Assembly: GCA_030704615.1 (NCBI GenBank)
Contig: CM060733.1
Location: 21,640,001-21,700,000, forward strand
Direction of reading: 5' to 3'
Length of the DNA: 60,000 nucleotides
Source: Takakia lepidozioides
Taxonomy: Eukaryota; Streptophyta; Takakiopsida; Takakiales; Takakiaceae
A model generated the notes under the pieces. That model did no database searches, was not told the origin of the DNA, and saw only the letters and a program-made list of their open reading frames with translations. Positions 39,446 through 51,335 of the stretch are shown here, one piece after another. Position numbers and translations under genes: made by a program. Position 1 is the first letter of the stretch. Each line of letters starts with the position of its first letter.

Positions 39446-40656
39446 CCGAGTAAACTGAGTGGTACTCCATTAATATAAACACTTACAATGCATCAGCTGA
39501 ATCTGCGATCACAACATGGGACCTAGTGCTAGCATCAGGTTCCACGGCATTTTCCATAGAAGTTGATGCCTCCCTGTGTTGCTCCTTTCTGTCAGGCACA
39601 GGCTCAACTTGCCCTGCCTTCTTTTGCCTGCCAGGCGGCTGCTTTTGTGGGTGAAGTGATCCAACATCAAAAGCAATCTCTTCCAATTTCCGGGTCCGAA
39701 ACTGAGCAGCCCACATGTTCTGTTAGTCTCTTGTAACTGCACCAAATACAAGGTAACTATCAGTTTCAGTAGCCCCCTTCAATGTGGTTGGGGTGCATTA
39801 CCACCTGACAAGGCTAAAGTAGCTTGGATCTTCTTTACAATCTCATATATCCAGTTGATTACATTTGCTGGGGATGCCAAGATGTCTACCTACTAAAACC
39901 CTAAACCCATTCCCCTGGACTGAAGAACCACTGAACAAAAGAAACTGTCTCACCTTCCAAAATTCAAACAACTCACAAGCAGACATGGGACAACATGGGA
40001 CAAGTTATGCAGCAGGAGCCTGCAATCAAGTAAGGGAAGCTCCACGCTCACTTGGTTAAGAAGCAGCTTCTCGGCGATCTTCCTAATTTTGGATTGGGCC
40101 TGCTCCCTCTGCCGGCGTCGTGCTATAACCGTGTTTCGCTTCAGCGCCGGTGTACCCCCATCAAACACAAATACAGGCTTTACTCGCAGAAACAGCAGCT
40201 TGCAAATTCGTCTGAAAAATCCCAACAAGTGAGCGTTCCGAACCATGTCGCCCCGGTCGTCGCGCATGGCCTTCATGAATTGGACGATCCATATGCTTGC
40301 ATCTGTTGAAGGAAGAGATTAAACAATATACACATCCTTCACGAATCCCATCCTGACTCTGTATGTCTGTCAAGTAGGTAAGAGATAACTTGAAAAGCAG
40401 CAGAGGAAGTGGAATGGTTGCTACCGAGGAATCCAACCAACTCTAGTTAAACCTCCTAGCCCGATTTGAGGCGACTCTACTTCTGCACCAGAAATCCAAG
40501 ATAGACCTCGCAAAGCCTCTGCACTGAATAAACACAGAAAACGGGAGGAGCAGGATGAGAAGACATACCAATAGCAAGTTTGCGGCTCCCAAGAGATTCC
40601 ACTGACACACGCCGGCCAACAGGAGCAAGAAGTTCCCACAACCCCTGTACTCCCAT
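29608..40656 (-). CDS. UVH3: XPG/UVH3/RAD2 structure-specific DNA repair endonuclease
   Basis: Sixteen exons keep phase and give 2125 residues: 40656-40569, 40302-40052, 39719-39487, 38972-38843, 38475-38344, 38099-38046, 37681-37497, 37340-34622, 34119-33940, 33725-33531, 33257-33172, 32978-32645, 32322-32186, 31950-31866, 31316-30723, 30582-29608. The N nuclease domain starts [17 protein letters not shown] with DASIW and [13 protein letters not shown]. The I domain has [28 protein letters not shown] and [10 protein letters not shown], so all key acidic residues are present; the helix-turn-helix [11 protein letters not shown] follows. [13 protein letters not shown] leads to a PCNA-box-like QLRLEAFY. 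The spacer carries two ubiquitin-interacting motifs. The C-terminus has an RG-rich tract and basic clusters. The enzyme makes the 3' incision in nucleotide-excision repair. It is much longer than Arabidopsis UVH3 (1479 residues), mostly through exon 8. Confidence 0.94.
31349..31500. repeat. Diverged direct repeats in XPG intron 14
   Basis: TTAGAGCATTTCCAC..GGGCAAACTG at 31349 recurs as TTAGAACATTGCCAC..GGGCAAACTG at 31427, a 78-bp period with many substitutions. Confidence 0.55.
32115..32138 (-). mobile_element. 24-bp LINE 3'-end insertion in XPG intron 13
   Basis: TGTACTCATAAGACATTGCT and four more bases match the LINE 3' terminus. Flanks are near-identical: ATAAAACCAAATCCAAAAGA ends at 32113, and ATAAAACCAACTCCAAAGAG starts at 32139. 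These are a 20-bp target-site duplication with about three differences. Confidence 0.75.
34622..37340 (-). other. XPG exon 8: 906-codon spacer with two UIMs
   Basis: A single 2.7-kb exon encodes the acidic region between the N and I nuclease domains. Ubiquitin-interacting motifs [15 protein letters not shown] (about 36062-36105) and [15 protein letters not shown] (about 35822-35866) both fit acidic-x-hydrophobic..A..S. A 207-bp in-frame tandem duplication repeats [12 protein letters not shown] (marker CTCATCAATG at 36551 and 36758). Confidence 0.85.
39412..39447 (+). repeat. GA microsatellite in XPG intron
   Basis: An interrupted (GA)n run in intron 3 of the XPG gene. Confidence 0.8.
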
Positions 40657-42035
40657 GTTTCTTCTCTACACTTCTTTGCTAATCAAACACCGAGCATATA
40701 ATCTGATGAATCTGAGCAGACAGGAACGCACTCCCTCAAGCCTTCGCTCTCACACTCTCTCTTCTCTCTTCTCTTTCTCTCAATTGTTGGAATGCCAATT
40801 AGCGCCCTCCACCAGGCCACGTGGACTGGCTGGCTAAACCAACAGCGGGTCGATCGAATGGCAAAACAGGGTCTTCCTCAATCCCCCGATGAGTCTTGAA
40901 GAAGCCAAGCACCTCGATGCAGGAAAGCTTCAACAATCCTGCGTTACACTGAGATTCACTTGTTCTCTTTCAGCAATTCTACTTCGTGTCTCCCAACTGT
41001 GGGGCTACGGCAGGTGTCGGACAACTGCCTGTGCTCACTGGGGTTTTGCTTCGTGGGTTTTGCTTCAAAGATTCGTAGATTCAAAGATTCCCAACCCTCG
41101 ACGGGCAAATAGAGAGCCAGCAGATGAGGTCAATCACTGTCTTCCGGGACAGGTACTTACTGCCAACTCAACAACATAGCATTGCTTCTGTATTCAATGT
41201 ATACTTATGTATGACGCCAGCCATAGCTAGCGTAACTAAGAGCTCTCTCTCTATTCAAAACTCTGATGCTTGGCCCACATATGAAAATGTTGAAATATAA
41301 GGAGAACTTGGTCCCCTTCAGGCGTAGATGGAGTGTGGAAGTAAGCCAGTAAAACATGTAACTAAGCAATCTTATGCTTACGTTGGAGTCTCAGTGATCA
41401 GGATTCCTTTCGATCCTTTGCTCATGATTTCTTTATATCAATTAGGGAACACAACATTTTGTACTCACACATACAAATACCTAGAATACTTCTTGGTGCT
41501 GACCAATTATGTAGAGAATTCCAAAAGTAGTTAGCAGGCCAATTGCTTCTTTTGGAACCGACTACCAAGTGAATTGGTGCTGGTGGGTAAACAGAAAGCA
41601 ACTCATCAGCAGCAGATGTGGAGTTTGGTTCCAGCAAAGGCCCTCCATGCACCACTCAGGCCATAATACACTTATTTGGATGTGTGCAACTTCAATAGAG
41701 ACTACAAGTGATAACCTGTGCATGGGCTTCCTTGTACTCCTTCCATGTCCACATTCATGCACTGAATCTTGAAGACAACATTGCTTTAACTTCATGTAAG
41801 CCCAGCCAAACCTCAGCTTAGTTTCCTTGTATTGGAGGTCAGGCGTATGGTGTATACAAAACTAGATCTTTACAATAACTTGCGGTTTACATTTTGTCAA
41901 ATAAATCTTTTTAACAAGGAGATTTCCTAGTTGCTGCAACATATCAACTGAGGCATATTCAGTGATCTTGTGTTAAGACCTGGCATCTGTGCAGTCAGTC
42001 AATTGCCAGCCCGGAAATGGTGGGCAAACCACAAA
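40657..42035. promoter_or_regulatory. Upstream region of XPG, downstream of G-alpha
   Basis: Both flanking genes are on the minus strand. On the plus strand there is a CT-rich tract at 40740-40782, about 85 bp upstream of the XPG ATG, so in gene sense it is a GA-rich 5' leader or promoter element. Nothing else was recognised. Confidence 0.4.
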
Positions 42036-45000
42036 TCAAAGGAGGCCATGCTGGCGTAATGTCTTTCTTGTAAGAGTTTCATCGACCAGTCTGAACGTCT
42101 TTTTAACAAGCTGCTCATCCAGGGCTGTCGTTTTGTAGATTTGGAACACCCTGTCCACTTGATTTGGAGGTGTATTTGCCTTATATAGATCCTCAAACTT
42201 CTTCTTCACATACCTGAAGCACATCATGCACCACATGTATCATGTTTGCTTATGAGGCTACCGCCCCAATCATACATAGCTGCGTCTAGCAGTGTGATGG
42301 AGCCCGATTCTTCTTTGGGAAACCCCATCTGCACCTGGGTGGACCATGTAGCTTGACATTCTCTACTGATTGATTTGATCCATAACCACCTACACTGTCT
42401 CTTACCATGGCACAATCCCAATAGGATATCTACAATCTTTTTCATAACCAGACATACAGGGCTAAGCCAATGTCCGGAGTATGAAACCAAAGCAGTTGGC
42501 CTTCTCAATTGGAGAATCAAAAGATCGTTGATTGAATTGACCTTCACCCATTCCCAAGCAGATTTCTTGGACTATCAAGAATGAAAGCTATCAGAAAAGG
42601 ACGCCAACAGCCCAAGCACCTCAGTTCAGTTAAGTGTTTGAAAGAAGTTATTCAAAAGTTTAGTGGAAGGGCTCACGTACTCATATGCATTCTCGACTTC
42701 TGCTGGCCCTGTGGTTAAATTCCTGTAGTCACTGAACCACTCACAGGTGTTCAGCGGTACCTGCATCCCTAACACCCTTCGTCAACACATGATCTACAAG
42801 CAGTTCCAACATAGGTGCCAGTCCTGGAATGAGCCTTTGGCAACAGTTGGGCCCCCTCTCCATTCCCCTGCCCTCCATTTCCCATTTCCTGCCCTGCCTA
42901 GACATGGTAAAGGGTCTATGCCTTTATAGCCCCAAAGTCACATGGAAAGTTTGCTGAGTACTCCCTGTCTCCACCTACCCACATCCACAAAGATACGTCT
43001 GCATCCTTGGCATTCCAACAACCCAGACATATTCTCAGGCAATTCCAGACCCACCCAACCAGGAACTGCAAGTCCACATTCTGATTTAACAGCTGCTGGA
43101 ATTTACAGAGTGCACATCCAGATATCAACACAAGCATACCTTCGGTATCTTTTGTTCGAATATGTCGAACTTGTTCAAGAAAAGTAAAAAAGATGTGCTC
43201 TGCACATAAATTGGAAACGTATGATGTTAATAGTAGTGCTAGACTTGAGCAGAGAGACAGGTGCCCATCTGAGGCTATTTCGGCCAGAAAATTAGAGGCT
43301 CAGACTGCCTTTTAATGAGACGGTAACAAGCCTTTTACTGAAAGAGCAAGATCTAGCTGTGTTTCTCATAAGGTTGATAACTACGGTGATTTTCTTTGAC
43401 CTCACAATCACCTAGTCAACCTTACACCAATAAAATCTCAGTTAAATAAGCAAAATATGAATGACTCCCAGTTTGATGATGGACCACCCACAATACAGAG
43501 AGTACATGCTAGAATACAACGAAAAAAAATCCTCGATCCTTGAGGACATGCCAAATATTGTAGATATAGCAAAATATCTCTCCTCTCCACCTCTGCCCCA
43601 AAGTGCGCACTGCAATGGATTGGACAGAAACAAGACCTCAAACCATGGCTCCTTCAGCACCCACTCGAAGAGCTCCTTAGTCTCCATCATTCGATTCTTG
43701 GTCTCATCCTCATACAGCGTCTGATCGTATCTGTCCCCAGCATATGCCTCTTCATGTCACTATCACTGTGTTTTAGGATAAGTGGCAGCGGCATGTATGG
43801 ATATGGCGCTGGAGTGCAATCTGGTATGCCAAGGCTTATATTTTGCCACACATTAAATACAACCAAGATTGTAACCAGCCATGCACAACAGCAATGACAA
43901 TTTGGGGATAACATCAAACCCATGATGGGCATGGGAAGAAAGACGACGCCCTGAAGAGTGAGTCATAGCCGGCTGCATCATTACCACTGCAAATGCTTGT
44001 TGAATAATAATTCAGGAGTGAACATGAGACTTACTCACTCAGAGCAGCGCAGAAAATGACAGCAGTCACCCCATCAAAAAGATGAATCCACTTTCTCCGC
44101 TCATTTCGCTGACCTCCCACATCAAAGAGCCTGTACACATCATCACCCTTCTTCTTTTGCTCCCCAATTGGACTGGACATACCATACACCAAGCCAGCGT
44201 TATATTAGGAACTTTTACAATGCTGAAAAACATCAGTACAAAGGCATTGGGCTAAACTAGTGTCTGACTGATAAATGAATATTTCTAGCTATCCATTTCT
44301 CAGGTTCATTAAGAGGCTGCATCCCTAGCAGCGCCATGGCCCTAAGGCATCCAGTCACTAGAGGCCCTCCTGAAAGACTGATGCACACAACAGGGAGGTC
44401 CTGTAAAGTACTTCCACTCTTCATCAACCTTCGATCCTTGGGGTCCATGCACTTCAGCACAAGACGATTGGCAAATGCAATCACCAAATATCTCCTGTGA
44501 GATTTCAAAGGTGGTTGTGCTAACTTGTTAATTATAAATTTGCAGAGGTTTGAGCTGTGATCTCCAGTGCAATGCCCTATCGATTGACCTACCTAGACAC
44601 AAAGGGCTACATATGAATACCTGAATTCCGTTTCCACTATCCCAGTTGTTCGCACGCGGGCGTACAAAACATCCTCCTGCAATTACAACAATTTTTTGTG
44701 AGCTCTTTTCCTGTAAGTGTGTAAGTCTGTTGTAGAACTTTCATATATGCCACTGCTTATCAAGAACTTAATAAGAGCAAGAATACATTTAAGTTGGACC
44801 CTGGATTGCATCGATGAGAATAAAGAACTAGGTCCCTCAACACATTACTGCATCTACCTTCAAAGCACACACTATAGCACTAGAAAGCAATCTGACATGC
44901 CCTCGCAAGGCAGAAAAATGAAAATGCTTTTCTACAAGTCATTTATCAACCTGCAACATTAAGAAGAGAAAACCATAATAGAGTATTCACAAAGAGTGCA

Positions 45001-48000
45001 GCCCAGTGACATTTTCTTGAAGCTACTCTGGTACAAGAGCATGAGTGTTGCCACCCAATCTGCCATGGTGAGTATCCTTGAAGCCTGAAGGGTATGGATC
45101 TCTTATGGTCAGCAGTATTAAACTTGTCCGCTTAAGCCTAGCTGTTCTTGAGGACAAAGTAAAGAGCTTTCTTTGAAGGAGGCCTCTAACCTGGGTGGGC
45201 ATGTAGTCAGGTAGAGCGAGGCGATGCACATCCTTCAGAAAATAAGTCGTGCAATCTGGCAGCTGAAGCTCATTGGATCTCAAAAAAGCGGCCTGTGCAT
45301 GGAATTCCATTTGTTTAGAACACACAACAAAGTACTCAGACAGCTTCATGCTACTTGCAAAACCATTAAAAATACCTGGATGGCAGGGTCCTTCCACAAG
45401 GTTTCGATATGTTGGGCAAGTTCCTGTGTCAATGGTGGCTGCTCAACCCTGTTTCCTATCTCTGACAACTCCTCCCCCAGTGCCTGCAATTGGAATTGTG
45501 TCAAACGGGGTAAGCAAGGATGACACCCCTGGATTGAGCAAGACCTGTAGAAACTCCTTGACTTCTTAAAGCCACTCTCTGGGTACTTTCTACAAAGCCC
45601 TCAAGACAACAGTGTAGGTCAGTGCCCAAATCAGTGGGCTATATTTAAAAGGTAACAAGCACGAGAGAAAGTACAGATCCTTCAATTTCCTGATGAATTG
45701 AGTTATGAAATACAGGAAGTAACTTCAGACAATAGAGAGGGCGGTAAATGGAATATACTACGCACCTTATGTTCGGGTAATAAGGTATACTTGTCTGGAT
45801 CCTCTTCAGAGAATTCTCTTGCACCAATCAACAAAATCTGCAAACCCACTACGATTCTCATCAATGAGCCTGGACATCAAATGTGTTTGAGAAAAAGGCT
45901 TCTCTTCAATGAAAGAACTTAATTCACATCGGCAACCCGGAGTAATTGCACATGTTATCAGAAACAACTTTGGCGTGCACAAGTTCCTACGGTAAACCAG
46001 AAAACCTGGTTTCAGAAGGACTGGTGCAGCAGTGACAGTTCAAAACAATGGGTTCACACGCTAGCTAACCTGTCTCAAGACATATAAAGCTGATTTAAGA
46101 AGAACACTGACCCAAAGTTGCTCATTTGTAGATCAGCCTGCCTAATAATTCCATGGGCAGGAACAACATGACGCTGATGTCGTTAAACCAGCTCCTTTGC
46201 CTTTGCGCAGGTACTGTTTAGCATCCAGCTTATTACTATTATACTGCTGTTCCTCTTAATTGATGAAAATATCTAAGGATGACCTGCACTTCAAATAAGC
46301 AGAACAAGAATTGTTTTGAGACTTCAAGCTAATAGGGGGATCTATCAGACTTGTACTTGTACAGTCACTATCGAAGTCTCTATCGAAGGGTCTTACATTG
46401 ATAGATTGGTAGACGTTGGCATGGATAACTGATGTATAGTTCTTCTTCTCGCCATCATCAAAGCCCGTCTGAAACAAAACTTTAATCTGGTTGATCCAAT
46501 ACCATTGCACAAGATGTTAGAATCTTAGCTCAAATCATAAGCTAAGATAGAACTCAAAACCAAAAATGACCAAAAATGACCTGATACCTGCCAAGGCCAA
46601 CAACGACTTGCAATTGGTAACTTTTATACAAAGCACTGTAGAAAAAGATGGCGGCTAGCAATATTCCTCTTAGAAACCAGCCATAACGACACTGGTTGGG
46701 CCTTAGGAATCAAAATCTGGGGCTAGCCCAGGCTACGTTGCATTTCCCTACTTAGTGCATAGGGAGTTAGAAATGCTGGTAATGTACCATAAGGCAGAGC
46801 CAAAGAAGAACACTACTAAGACACTGGAGGATAAACAGAGAGATAGTTCATGGCTAAATGGTTCTCCAAAGCTTGCTTGGTTACAAGCATGTGGTTCCTC
46901 GTGGCCACTATTCAACTAACATTCAACTCTTCTGTTGCTGCTTTACATCAAGTCTTACAGTTCAACAATCAGGTGTCAAATGTCCAGCTCATGTCAAACA
47001 CAAACTATAGCTTTAATAGAGAAGGATAGCTGCCAATTTGCTTAGAAACCTGTGAAATCCAGCATATGAGTGAAAGGAATGCATAAATCATGCCTTGGAG
47101 ATGGCAAAGACACAGTTGAATCCCACCTGCTTAAAAATAGTTGATTTTCCGGATTCTCCCGCACCTGAATCCACACTCCATAGAAAGAAGAGTGAACGTC
47201 TACCTCACTGGTCTTTCTCAATATAACTTACTGAGCTATGGCGTGCAGACAGCAACAAGCTGCAAGTGTGGATGAAATCAATGGTGGGACACTGCTCATG
47301 CCAGCACAAATTCCCCCCAAACTCAGACAGCAACATGAGTGGCAGTGGGAGGGCTGTAGGGTGCAAATAAGTTTAAGAGATTGTACTCATAAGACGTTGT
47401 TTGCCGTAGCCTTGCGGTCATTGACCCCGCGCCCAGTTTGAGCGGGAACAAAAGGGACAGAACCTACCTCTGTCAGGGGCTGACGTTGGTAGTAAGACTT
47501 ACCTCCATATAAAGAATTAATCCGGGTTTTCCAGATATCCTCTAGAAATCTCTTCACACAAGCATCAATCTGCTGTGTGTGATTTGCCCAAAACCTAGGC
47601 CTCAGGAGGGCCTGGGCTTTTGGTTCAGCCTTGAGACTTTCAAAGTTGGTAAACAGGGGTACAGGCACAGATTTGAAGAGAGCGTCTCTTTGGTGAGAGA
47701 ACCCCGGACAGTGTATCAGAAAATGAATACTGTCTTCAGATTGTCCACACAACGGGCAATTGCACTCTCCCTTTCCTCTCTGCTTCTGTTTGCTGTTCAA
47801 AGGTAGGCTTCCTGCCCTGAGTTTAAATTTCAGTCTAGTGCCGAGAGTGGGTAGACCCTTGAGGTCATCCAAGATGTCCTCCCCCATGTCACAGACTGGA
47901 AACAAGTTCAGGGAAGTTTTCTGCCTAACTTCATTTTCATCAGACAATCTCATGGCAACAGACATGGCTGAGGACACTACAGCCTCTAAGTCAGATTTAT

Positions 48001-49166
48001 CCAGCAGGGTCAAGACTTGCGGATCCAGATCCAGGTCCTTGAGGATCTCTTCTACTCTCTTCTGCCAGGACTTAGCCTGTTTGACAGGGCAGTCCTGTTT
48101 CCAAGATATAGAGTCGATTAATTTAGGATATCTGGTGTTGGGCATATGTTGCAGCTGACCCCACCATCTGACCTTGAATTCATCTCGTCGGGAGCTTAAG
48201 GATGGAATGCCAAACTCACCCCGAACAGCCACATTGGCTGTTTTGGAGCATGCTGACATACACTCCTTAAGCACCCCCACTTGAATGGATTCTAGAGACT
48301 TAGCCTGGTTGGAGTTATCAACCCATATAGCAGATCCGTACTCCAAGGCAGGTCTAATAACGCGACAAAGCATGATTTTCTTAACCTCAGAGTTGACCCC
48401 TCTGCAGTGGAAAAATTTAGTGAGCCCCAGAGCTTTGCCCTTGCCAGTTTGAACAACTTTCCGGATATGTGCATCCCAATTACAATTGGAGGAGAACTCA
48501 ACGCCCAGGTAAGTGTAGGAAGGGAGGACCGGGATCTCTTGGCTACCCCACTGCCACTTAAGATCACTTCCTCCCTCTCCTCTGTCGTTGAATGCAAATA
48601 AGTTTAAGAGAGAGCAAGAACAATGAGAAAGACCAACTCACCAAGAAGTAGAAGCTTTTGCACTTTCCTTTCAGCCTTGCTCTCTTGAGCTATCCTCTTC
48701 TCAATATCCAATGTCTGCAAATAGAAAGAACCCACATATAAGTATGCCCGTCAGAAAGTTACAATTTTATTACAAAGTGTAACTTAAGAACTGGAGGCTT
48801 GAGCAAAGCATTCTGCATCTGAAACAAAGACTTAATTGCCCAGCCAACTGAATTGAACTACTTTCTCCTGTTGTCAGGACAAGTTTTTTCGAGCTATGCC
48901 ATAACTTTGAGCGGCGCATGGCTTGCTAGTAACACATTGGAGTATGGGCCAAATGCAAATCAGCCTGTCTTGTATCTAATAAAATGCCAATGAGGCAACA
49001 TACAAGGACATGAGCATAGAGGATAAAATCCACCCACAGCAAACAGCACAAGGGGTGGAGTAAGAAAGGTGCAAATTACGGGGGCTGCACTCTGCTCTAG
49101 AACCTGTGCTTTGTCTGCAGCCTCCGCATGTCCCATCTGCTGGTCCTTAGCAAATATGCAGCCCAT
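42036..49166 (-). CDS. GPA1: Canonical heterotrimeric G-protein alpha subunit
   Basis: Thirteen exons keep phase and give 383 residues, the same length as Arabidopsis GPA1: 49166-49104, 48714-48642, 47164-47127, 46486-46397, 45837-45766, 45483-45376, 45292-45191, 44676-44621, 44172-44035, 43730-43637, 43199-43140, 42760-42681, 42213-42036. The start MGCIFAKD has the Gly2 and Cys3 used for myristoylation and palmitoylation. All nucleotide-binding boxes are present: [13 protein letters not shown] (P-loop), [17 protein letters not shown] (arginine and switch I), [16 protein letters not shown] (switch II), [11 protein letters not shown] (guanine specificity) and [14 protein letters not shown] (TCAT box). 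The C-terminus RQHGLL has no pertussis-toxin cysteine. It acts with G-beta-gamma at the plasma membrane. The P-loop is split by intron 2 (47165-48641), which contains a truncated LINE copy. Confidence 0.96.
44541..44593 (-). repeat. tRNA-like (SINE-type) fragment in G-alpha intron
   Basis: Read on the minus strand, GGTAGGTCAATCGATAGGGC resembles a pol III A box and D arm. It is followed by CACTGGAGATCAC, like an anticodon arm, then AGCTCAAACCT, like a weak B box. It cannot fold as a functional tRNA because the T arm and acceptor stem are not paired. A tRNA-derived SINE remnant is the likeliest explanation. Confidence 0.4.
47362..47380. repeat. LINE copy 2 target-site duplication, left
   Basis: TGCAAATAAGTTTAAGAGA, identical to 48593-48611. 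Confidence 0.9.
47381..48594 (-). mobile_element. 5'-truncated LINE copy in G-alpha intron 2
   Basis: About 1.2 kb nearly identical to the 3' part of the LINE at 2739-7601 (from the NNRGEGGSD codons of ORF2 to the end). It is flanked by TGCAAATAAGTTTAAGAGA at 47362-47380 and 48593-48611. TGC at the 5' junction is shared by the element and the target, a microhomology join. The C-terminal ORF2 frame (48373-47387) is open. It lacks 18 bp present in the other copy (the codons IKGIVP). Same strand as the host gene. Confidence 0.93.
48593..48611. repeat. LINE copy 2 target-site duplication, right
   Basis: TGCAAATAAGTTTAAGAGA, identical to 47362-47380. The first bases overlap the element by microhomology. 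Confidence 0.9.
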
Positions 49167-50574
49167 TGTGCCCCAACCTCTGCCCCTGCCTCTGTTCTGG
49201 CTGCAGAATCTTGAAGACCCTTACAGTCCTGTACAGATAAGTGTTAATGGTGTCACCACCTGCTGGCCTGCAATACACCAGCACGAATACTCGTCATAAT
49301 CTAGTGTCAAATGAAGAGAAACAAGTACCAGGGCTCATTAGGTGGGGTCTTCAGTAAAGTCCACCATGCCTTTACCCCTGGGTTAGAGCTGGTCAGGCCT
49401 TTGATGTGCTGATCCTTCGAAACCGAAACTACTAGCATCATCCTAAGATCAATATCCTCCTACTGGGCCTGTTAAGAGGCACTTAGCCTAATTAACGGCA
49501 GGGTTCTTTGGCCTTCCATGCTTGGCCCTCCAATATGGTACCCATGCCCTGTACTAGGCTGTCTGTTTTTGCTCAGCACTCTCTTTTAGCTGCAGGGCAG
49601 GCCCAGGGTACCTGCATTGTACACACCTCGCATAGGGCTCATGGTAACGTTTAGATGTACGTCCTGCCTGCAGCAATCCCCAGCCCAACAGCAGAGCAAT
49701 ATTAGCACTCTCTATCTATCTCTACTATGCAAAGTAAATTTAATGTGACTGGCATAGGGAAACCCATTCCGAAAGTATCTCCTTCATATCACCAGAGAGT
49801 TTGAGGCTCGCAGCTCATGCCGAAATGAAATGGACAAACGAAAATTTTTAATGCACTCATGTCAATTCTGAATGACAAGCTCAAACATTTGTCAAGTGAG
49901 GCTACATGTCTCCTGGCGCGGAAGTCCATTGCAATTCGCCTCTGGCTTTGTCGTGCGACGGAATGGATCAGTGTATACTCTACTGCTCCTTGCAACAAAG
50001 ACCCAACTAGCATGGGCTCATCGATACCCATAGATATCATCCCCACCTAGTGTGCTATCCACTAACGTCTAGATACAGATCATTTGCATTCATATCAGCC
50101 GCTTCAGAGTCCATCACTCGACATATTGCGGCATACGAGAGGAATTTGAAGACATCGCAAAATGCTATCAGCCGGCGAAGCTGCCGGAAAGTAAGACATA
50201 GATGTATATCTGTATAGAAGTACACCCTGTCGGATCATACATCGCCTTGAGTGGCGACGCAGCTGAAATGGGCGTGCATAGAAAGGGTGCGGTACTGAGC
50301 AAGGGCCTCTGCTTACGCTCAAGTCCCCCATAAAAAGTGAAACAATTGACCTCACCTGCTAGGTATGTACACAAAGGAAAATCAACTTAAGAAAAAAGCT
50401 CCAAATGACCGAGCTAGAGCATCTGCACGCTTGCTTCAAAGAGAACACACTTACCAGGGAAGCTCGAAGCATGCAACACGACTATCCACAGAGATCCACC
50501 CAGTCCAGTTCAGCTAGTGGATGGGGTACGAGAAATCCGTTTATTAAACGAGTCCTTATTTCAGTGCGTGTGGT

Positions 50575-50611
<37 letters not shown>

Positions 50612-50885
50612 GGGTAAGTAAGCACCAAGGTCAACGGGTGCAGCCACCATTGAAACTGCACAAGGCACCGACATATGGAAAAAGTGAGATACACACCAAG
50701 GCATTCGAGACGCCATAGCCGTGATGTGGAAGCTCTCAAGTGCCCCCCCGGCTCCCTGTCTTTAACCCCCAGTCAACGCCTGACTGGAGTTTACTACAAC
50801 CATGCACGGACAGACAGGTACCTGGTCACAGAGAGTCAATGTGACCAGAGAAAAAAAAGGGGGGGAAATGCATCCTCGTAATATA
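49167..50885. promoter_or_regulatory. Upstream region of G-alpha
   Basis: Should contain the G-alpha promoter and 5' UTR. A (GA)n microsatellite lies at 50579-50608. No other gene is supported. Confidence 0.4.
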
Positions 50886-51335
50886 CTAGAGAATCGTCAA
50901 CAAAATCCAAATAACAAAACAAAACAGAAGTCCTATGACTATTGTGTGACTTGCCAGAAACGTTAGCTTTTGTTTCCTCTTCTTGACTCTCTCGCATACA
51001 CGCTCACTGTGACACCCAAAGGCAATTGAAAGCATTTCTTGAGCGGGAACATGCTTGAGCTCACTCAAAGTAAGTGATCTAAGTATGTACTTGATTTCAA
51101 TAGGAAACTACACTTCATAACATAGAAGCGAACAAGCCTGCATCCACAATGAGATTTCTAGTATGTAACTTACTCCTCACACCTTTGTCTCTTTGCAATC
51201 GACTTGGGCGATTTGGAATTGGCGCACCGTGCATTCCATGTCCGTCCATGCAAGATCCAACTCTCCAATGATTTCCTCACAGATCCCAAGGCAGAATATA
51301 AAATCCACTTGCCCAGGTGCGAATGTGAGATCCAT
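50886..51335 (-). CDS. Possible small tail-anchored protein of unknown family
   Basis: Two candidate exons join in phase to give 108 residues: 51335-51183, ending in a clean GTGTGAG donor, and 51059-50886. Exon 1 reads FAPGQVDFIFCLGICEEII and GELDLAWTDMECTV. Exon 2 reads LKHVPAQEMLSIAFG, then a basic stretch (RVKKRKQK), then a hydrophobic C-terminus (IVIGLLFCFVIWILLTIL) that would suit a tail anchor. I do not recognise the family. It lies about 1.7 kb upstream of the G-alpha start, on the same strand. The model rests on open frames and splice consensus only and could be chance. Confidence 0.3.

Noticed and set aside
43438-43641. Minus-strand continuation after the G-alpha exon ending EPWFE
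   Set aside because: It reads into the intron past a GT donor; the next exon at 43199 restores the known G-alpha sequence in phase.
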